Shown piece by piece: positions 59,989-64,000 of a stretch of DNA of 64,000 nucleotides. A program made the position numbers and the translations under genes. The DNA lies in NCBI RefSeq assembly GCF_014199595.1, contig NZ_JACHNX010000010.1, positions 62,001 to 126,000 on the forward strand, written 5' to 3'. The DNA is from Sphingomonas yabuuchiae. Lineage in GTDB: Bacteria > Pseudomonadota > Alphaproteobacteria > Sphingomonadales > Sphingomonadaceae. How positions within the stretch are numbered: position 1 is the first letter of the stretch; each line of letters starts with the position of its first letter. Under the pieces are notes generated by a model. It searched no databases, was not told the origin of the DNA, and saw nothing but the letters and a program-made list of their open reading frames with translations.

Positions 59989-60299
59989 CTCGCGATCGTC
60001 ATGATCCGACCGCCTGTCATATCCGCCCCACTCGCGTCCATCTCACTTGCTTTTCGGCCCCCAGATACCCCGGCCGGACAGCGGCATAGAAGCGTTGCCG
60101 CCCCCGCCGCCTTACGGGGCCATGACAAGTTCGTCATCCACTCATCCCGCCCTTCATGACAGAAGCGTCATGCTTCGCCCACCCTTCCCTCAGGTGGTGT
60201 AGGGTAGGACGGTGACGTGAACGCATCGCCTTTCTCCGTCGCGAAAACAGGGCTGGCCCTCCCCGTGCCGGGGCGGCGCGTGCGCGATCGGGGGCCGCG
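59989..60299. other. Divergent intergenic region, mprF and PDZ/two-component operon
   Basis: 311 bases. Its centre holds two identical-arm inverted repeats (60122-60137 and 60156-60171). Extra GTCAT and ATGAT half-sites lie near 59998-60022. No -35/-10 pair was convincing and no gene is visible. Confidence 0.65.
60122..60171. promoter_or_regulatory. Pair of ATGAC-N6-GTCAT inverted repeats, probable response-regulator sites
   Basis: Site 1 is ATGAC AAGTTC GTCAT (60122-60137); site 2 is ATGAC AGAAGC GTCAT (60156-60171), start-to-start 34 bases. The arms are perfect inverted repeats and identical between sites. They lie about 134-183 bases from the mprF start and 129-178 from the PDZ gene start. 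Confidence 0.6.
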
Positions 60300-60728
60300 A
60301 TGAAAAGCCTGCGAATCGTCGGCTGGAGCGCGGGGATGGCGGCGCTGATCGGCGGAGCGGCCTTTGCGCTGCTGGTCGGGCATATGCCGCTTCATGCCGG
60401 GCCGCACCGTCCCTCGACGCTGTACGGCGCGACCTTCGCACCCGTCGCGGAGGGACGCCCGGGCCTGGTCGTCACCAGCCTGCGCAGCGATGTCGACGAC
60501 GATGCCGCGGCTTTGGTCAAGCCGCCGCTGCGTGTCGGCGACATGGTCCTGTCGGTCGATGGCCACCCGGCCACGTCCTTCGCCATGTTGCGCGACGAGG
60601 CCGCGCTGGCCAGCGACACGCCCATGCATCTTCAGGTCGCGCGCGACCATGGCCTCGTCACGATCACGCTGCTAAGGAGCGGCTCGGGAGGACAGCGTGG
60701 CCAACAGGATTTTGCTGATCGAAGATGA
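60300..60728 (+). CDS. Membrane-anchored periplasmic PDZ-like protein
   Basis: 142 residues. One N-terminal transmembrane helix ('IVGWSAGMAALIGGAAFALL') and a PDZ-like domain ('GLVVTSLRSDVDDDAAALV', 'PPLRVGDMVLSVDGHPATSF', 'LQVARDHGLVTITLL'). No protease domain. It overlaps the response-regulator gene by 32 bases, so it is the first gene of a three-gene operon and may modulate the partner kinase. Function is inferred only from position and fold. Confidence 0.75.
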   Translation: MKSLRIVGWSAGMAALIGGAAFALLVGHMPLHAGPHRPSTLYGATFAPVAEGRPGLVVTSLRSDVDDDAAALVKPPLRVGDMVLSVDGHPATSFAMLRDEAALASDTPMHLQVARDHGLVTITLLRSGSGGQRGQQDFADRR

Positions 60729-61386
60729 CCGCTCGACGGCGGATTACATCGCCAACGGCTTGCGGGAAGAAGGTTTTCTGATCGACCATGCGGCCAATGG
60801 CCGGGACGGCCTGTTCCATGCGACCGACGGCACCTATGACTGCATCATTCTCGACCGGATGCTGCCCGGGATGGACGGCATGTCGGTGCTGGCCGCGATC
60901 CGTGCGGCGGGGATCGAATCGCCGGTCCTGATCCTGTCGGCCCTGTCCTCGCCCGAGGACCGGGTGGCGGGCCTGACCTCCGGCTCGGATGACTATCTGA
61001 CCAAGCCCTTCGTCTTTGCCGAATTGCTGGCGCGCGTCCGCCTGCTGATCCGGCGCGGCGGGACCACCGGCAATGCGCCGCAGACCAAGCTGGTGTGCGA
61101 CGACCTGGAGATGGACCTGCTCGCCCACCGCGTCCGGCGCGCGGGCAAGCCGATCGACCTGCAACCGCGCGAATACCGGCTGCTCGAATATCTGCTCCAG
61201 CATGTCGACCAGGTCGTGACCCGCACCATGCTGTTGGAGGGCGTGTGGGATTTCCATTTCGACCCCAACACCAACGTCACCGACGTGCATATCAGCCGGT
61301 TGCGCAAGAAGATCGACGAAGGATTCGCCCGCCCGCTCCTGCATACGGTGCGCGGTTCGGGCTATAAGCTGGGGGTCGAGAAATAG
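60697..61386 (+). CDS. OmpR/PhoB-family response regulator
   Basis: 229 residues from a GTG preceded by GGGAGG. Receiver domain 1-~120 with Asp10/Asp11 ('LLIEDDRSTA'), phosphoacceptor Asp53 ('IILDRMLPGMDG') and Lys in 'YLTKPF'. The winged-helix DNA-binding domain (about 130-226) has 'LQPREYRLLEYLLQHVDQVV', 'TNVTDVHISRLRKKID' and 'VRGSGYKL'. Likely binds the paired inverted repeats upstream of the operon. Confidence 0.93.
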   Translation: MANRILLIEDDRSTADYIANGLREEGFLIDHAANGRDGLFHATDGTYDCIILDRMLPGMDGMSVLAAIRAAGIESPVLILSALSSPEDRVAGLTSGSDDYLTKPFVFAELLARVRLLIRRGGTTGNAPQTKLVCDDLEMDLLAHRVRRAGKPIDLQPREYRLLEYLLQHVDQVVTRTMLLEGVWDFHFDPNTNVTDVHISRLRKKIDEGFARPLLHTVRGSGYKLGVEK

Positions 61387-61463
61387 CACCGGCGGTCCTC
61401 CGCTCGACCACGCTGCGGTTCGCGCTGCTGGTCTTCGCGCTGCAACTGATCGGTGCAGGCGCG

Positions 61464-62720
61464 ATGGTGGTCATGGTTCGCCACCTGACCCGCAGCGAGA
61501 TCACGGCACAGGCCGAGGATGCCGCCAGCGACTTGCGCGACGAACTGGCGGGTATGTGGCTGTCGGGCGGGCAAAAGGCCGTGCGCGCAGCGGTCGACCG
61601 GCGGCTGACCACCGACCGGCTGCCCTTGTCGGTCATCCTGCTGACCGATGCGCAGGGGCGCTTCGTGGCGGGCAATATCGCCGAATGGCCGCCCAACGTC
61701 CCCGCCCCCGGCGCCGCGACGATCGAAATTTTTCGCATCGGCCATTCGCTGCCCGAACGGATGCGGGTGATGGCGACCCGCCTGCCCGATGGTTCGCGGA
61801 TGCTGGCGGGCCATGTCGTCGAGAGCGAGCTGCGCGTCGCGCTGGCGATGGAAGAGGCGATGGCGGTCGGCATGGCGGCCGCGATCGTGCTGGCCGCGCT
61901 CGCCGCCTGGATCGCCGCGCGGATGATCGAGCGGCGGCTGGAGGATACGGTCGCCACTGCCCATGCGGTCGCCGCCGGGGACCTGTCGCGCCGCGTCGCG
62001 CCCAATGGCGGCGACGATGCGTTCGACGCGCTGGCGCTGGCGGTGAATGCCATGCTCGACCGGATCGCGCTGCTGATGACGGAGCTGAAGGTCGCGACCG
62101 ACGGGCTGGCGCATGACCTGCGCTCGCCGCTGACCCGGTTGCGCGCGACGCTGGACCGCGCGCTGGCCGAAAGCCGGGACGAGAATGCGCGGGTCGCGGT
62201 CGGTCGCGCGCTGGAGGAAGGCGACCGGCTGCTCGCCATGCTCGATACCGCACTGCGCATCAGCCGGGCCGAGGCGGGGCTGGGCCGCGACGCCTTTGTC
62301 GAGGCCGATCTGGGCGCCATGATCCGCGACGTGGCCGACATGTTCGAGCCGCTGGCCGAGGATCGCGGCATGACCATCCGGGCCGAGGGGCCGGAAATGC
62401 TGGTGGCGCGCGTGCACCGCGAACTGCTGGGTCAGGCGATCGCCAATCTGATCGACAATGCGCTGAAATATGGCGCGGGCGAAGTGGTCGTCAGGGTCGA
62501 GCCGGGGCCGGTGCTGATCGTCGCCGATGACGGTCCCGGCATCCCCGAAGACCGCCGGGACGAGGCGTTGAAGCGGTTCGGGCGGCTGGACGCGGCGCGA
62601 ACCGAGAGCGGCGCGGGCCTGGGCCTGTCGCTGGCCAGTGCGGTGGCGCATCTCCATGGCGGCAGCGTGGCGCTGGAGGATAACGCGCCGGGGTTGCGGG
62701 TGAGGTTGACGCTGGGCTGA
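61464..62720 (+). CDS. HAMP-domain sensor histidine kinase; true start uncertain
   Basis: 418 residues from the first available ATG, but coding potential clearly continues upstream in the same frame ('LRSTTLRFALLVFALQLIGA', from about 61398), which completes the first transmembrane helix. No ATG, GTG or TTG exists there. Domains: TM1, periplasmic sensor (~25-125), TM2 ('GMAAAIVLAALAAWIAARMI'), HAMP, HisKA with His217 ('GLAHDLRSPLTRLRA'), HATPase with 'AIANLIDNALKYGAG', 'DDGPGIPED' and 'GAGLGLSLASAVA'. It should phosphorylate the adjacent regulator. Confidence 0.87.
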   Translation: MVVMVRHLTRSEITAQAEDAASDLRDELAGMWLSGGQKAVRAAVDRRLTTDRLPLSVILLTDAQGRFVAGNIAEWPPNVPAPGAATIEIFRIGHSLPERMRVMATRLPDGSRMLAGHVVESELRVALAMEEAMAVGMAAAIVLAALAAWIAARMIERRLEDTVATAHAVAAGDLSRRVAPNGGDDAFDALALAVNAMLDRIALLMTELKVATDGLAHDLRSPLTRLRATLDRALAESRDENARVAVGRALEEGDRLLAMLDTALRISRAEAGLGRDAFVEADLGAMIRDVADMFEPLAEDRGMTIRAEGPEMLVARVHRELLGQAIANLIDNALKYGAGEVVVRVEPGPVLIVADDGPGIPEDRRDEALKRFGRLDAARTESGAGLGLSLASAVAHLHGGSVALEDNAPGLRVRLTLG

Positions 62721-62723
62721 CTC

Positions 62724-62848
62724 CATCCTCCCCAAGCTCGCTTGGGGGACCATCGCGCCAGCGATGGTGGAGGGGCAAGCCCCCCCCGCCCCTCCACCAC
62801 CGGGCTTACGCCCGGCGGTCCCCCTCCCCATCGAAGATGGGGAGGATC
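62724..62848. repeat. GC-rich palindromic repeat between convergent kinase and glycosyltransferase genes
   Basis: Arms CATCCTCCCCA and TGGGGAGGATC enclose several smaller palindromes (AAGCTCGCTTGGG; CCATCGCGCCAGCGATGG; CCGGGCTTACGCCCGG). It fills the 134-base gap and may act as a bidirectional terminator. Confidence 0.82.
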
Positions 62849-62854
62849 GAGGGG

Positions 62855-64000
62855 TTACGCCCCCACATTCCCCGTCCGCTCCAGCTTGCCCCAACCCACG
62901 ATCCACCCGCCAATTGCCGAACTGATCGCGCGCAGCACGACCCAATACATGATCTGGCGATAGACCAGCCGCTGCGCGACCAGCAGATGCGCGGGGTAGC
63001 GCACCCGGTTGCCGTCCAGGCGATAGGCCAGCCAGCCGCACAACACGTCGATCGCGGTGAAGGCCGTCCAATAGGCCGCCATCTGGAACACGTCGGTCTG
63101 CGTCTGCGCCCAGCCATGCTGGCCGACGCGCACTGCCGTTCCGATGACCGACAGGACCAGCGCCAGGTCGATCAGCGGCGAGATGGCGGCGAACAGGATT
63201 TGGAACAGCCACGCCTGCGGCAGGCCGATCCGCGCCAGCCCGGCGGGCTTGCCGGTGCGCAACACGCTGCGGTGCTTCCACAGGCATTGCAGCGTGCCGA
63301 ACGCCCAGCGGTAACGCTGCTTGGCGAGCGCGCGGAAGCTTTCGGGCGCTTCGGTCCAGGCGACGGCGCGCGGATCATAGGTCACGCGCCACCCGGCCCG
63401 CTGGATCGCGATAGTCAGGTCCTGATCCTCGGCCAGCGTATCCTCCGGATAGCCGCCCACCGCATCCAGTGCGGCGCGACGCCACGCCCCGACCGCGCCC
63501 GGCACCACCGTCATCGCATCGAAGCCGGCCAGCGCGCGGCGCTCCAGATTCTGCGCGGTGATATATTCGACCGCTTGCCAGCGGGTGACCAGATTGACAC
63601 GGTTCCCGACACGCGCGTCGCCCGCGACCGCGCCGAGCTTGGGATCGGCGAACCAGCGCGCCAGCTTGGCGATCGTCTCCGGCTCGAACTGGGTATCGGC
63701 GTCCAGCGCGATCAGCACCTCGCCGGTCGCATCCAGCAGCGCCCGGTTCAGCGCCGCCGCCTTGCCGCCATTGACCAGCGTCAGCAGGCGGACGCGCGGT
63801 TCGTTCGCGAACGCCTCGCGCACCACGGCGCTCGTCCCGTCCTTCGACCCGTCATCGGCGACGATCACCTGAAGGCCCGGATAGTCGCTGGCCAGCACCC
63901 GCTCCACCGACCGGACGATCACCCGCTCCTCGTTATAGGCCGGGATGATGACCGAGACGCTGGGGGTGAAGACGGGCGGCACCGGCTTGGACTTTCGCCC
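62855..64000 (-). CDS. Family 2 glycosyltransferase, membrane-bound (5' end may be outside window)
   Basis: At least 375 residues. The GT-A domain has 'SVSVIIPAYNEERVIVRSV', 'IVADDGSKDGTS', 'NGGKAAALNRAL', 'VLIALDADTQFEPE', 'EDQDLTIAIQRAGWRVTYD' and the QxxRW-like 'KQRYRWAFGT'. Three or four C-terminal transmembrane helices follow. This is the PgaC/HAS-like processive class. A GTG at 63980-63982 is a possible start, but the frame is open to the window edge. In relatives this domain is often fused to an N-terminal polysaccharide deacetylase. Confidence 0.85.
   Translation of the reverse strand, partial: GRKSKPVPPVFTPSVSVIIPAYNEERVIVRSVERVLASDYPGLQVIVADDGSKDGTSAVVREAFANEPRVRLLTLVNGGKAAALNRALLDATGEVLIALDADTQFEPETIAKLARWFADPKLGAVAGDARVGNRVNLVTRWQAVEYITAQNLERRALAGFDAMTVVPGAVGAWRRAALDAVGGYPEDTLAEDQDLTIAIQRAGWRVTYDPRAVAWTEAPESFRALAKQRYRWAFGTLQCLWKHRSVLRTGKPAGLARIGLPQAWLFQILFAAISPLIDLALVLSVIGTAVRVGQHGWAQTQTDVFQMAAYWTAFTAIDVLCGWLAYRLDGNRVRYPAHLLVAQRLVYRQIMYWVVLRAISSAIGGWIVGWGKLERTGNVGA

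Noticed and set aside
1..64000. Insertion sequences, integrases, phage genes, tRNA or rRNA genes
   Set aside because: None could be recognised on either strand; repeats found lack any transposase.

Overview
The window is about 64 kb of GC-rich alphaproteobacterial chromosome. It most resembles Sphingomonas or a close relative. Reasons: a CheA/CheW/CheY/CheB/CheR operon carrying the CtrA-pathway phosphotransferase chpT; the ffs-dnaX-ybaB order; a complete exosortase A (XrtA) exopolysaccharide locus; a deoxyhypusine-synthase-like gene beside an ornithine decarboxylase, which fits the homospermidine of sphingomonads; a promoter matching the general-stress sigma factor EcfG; and many short GC-rich palindromic repeats. 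I saw no tRNA, rRNA, CRISPR array, insertion sequence, integrase or phage gene.

Layout. 1-314: 5' part of an AmpD/AmiD-like amidase. 382-6779 (minus): a compact chemotaxis operon headed by a JAMM-domain protein and chpT. 6797-9948 (plus): an RluD-type pseudouridine synthase, rpoH and a flavin amine oxidase. 9954-11413 (minus): a membrane-anchored LuxR-type regulator and an alpha/beta hydrolase. 11535-14076 (plus): two tandem cysteine desulfurases and a [2Fe-2S] ferredoxin, all overlapping; the second desulfurase carries an in-frame palindromic repeat. 14174-17150 (plus): a Gly/Trp-rich exported protein, SRP RNA, dnaX, ybaB and a stress-type small membrane protein. 17160-22328 (minus): a small exported protein, mtgA, an exported esterase, a 48-residue membrane protein, the deoxyhypusine-synthase-like enzyme and ornithine decarboxylase. 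22440-23566 (plus): a threonine dehydratase-like enzyme and a 54-residue membrane protein.

23690-41750 is the XrtA locus. Minus strand: acyl-CoA ligase, PLP decarboxylase, export lipoprotein, chain-length protein, tyrosine kinase, outer-membrane barrel, AAA ATPase, deacetylase, FemAB-like protein, glycosyltransferase, exosortase A/EpsI and amidotransferase. Plus strand: acyl carrier protein and two hydrolases. Most neighbours overlap by 1-13 bases, several with TTG or GTG starts. The divergent intergenic region carries three tandem copies of a ~186-bp palindromic unit. The locus plausibly makes and exports a polysaccharide, sorts PEP-CTERM proteins, and attaches or makes an acyl/amine product. 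No PEP-CTERM substrate is in the window.

41826-44147 is a stress group (SDR, DUF892 ferritin-like protein, manganese catalase). Then come an M28 peptidase, an RcnB/glycine-zipper protein, free-methionine-R-sulfoxide reductase and an exported malate:quinone oxidoreductase. 50024-52496 is a D-galactose catabolic operon (dgoK, dgoA, galactose dehydrogenase) with a GntR-type operator candidate. A large TonB-dependent receptor lies divergent from an exported glycosylasparaginase. The right end has mprF divergent from a PDZ/response-regulator/histidine-kinase operon, with two identical-arm inverted repeats between them, and then a family 2 glycosyltransferase running to the window edge.
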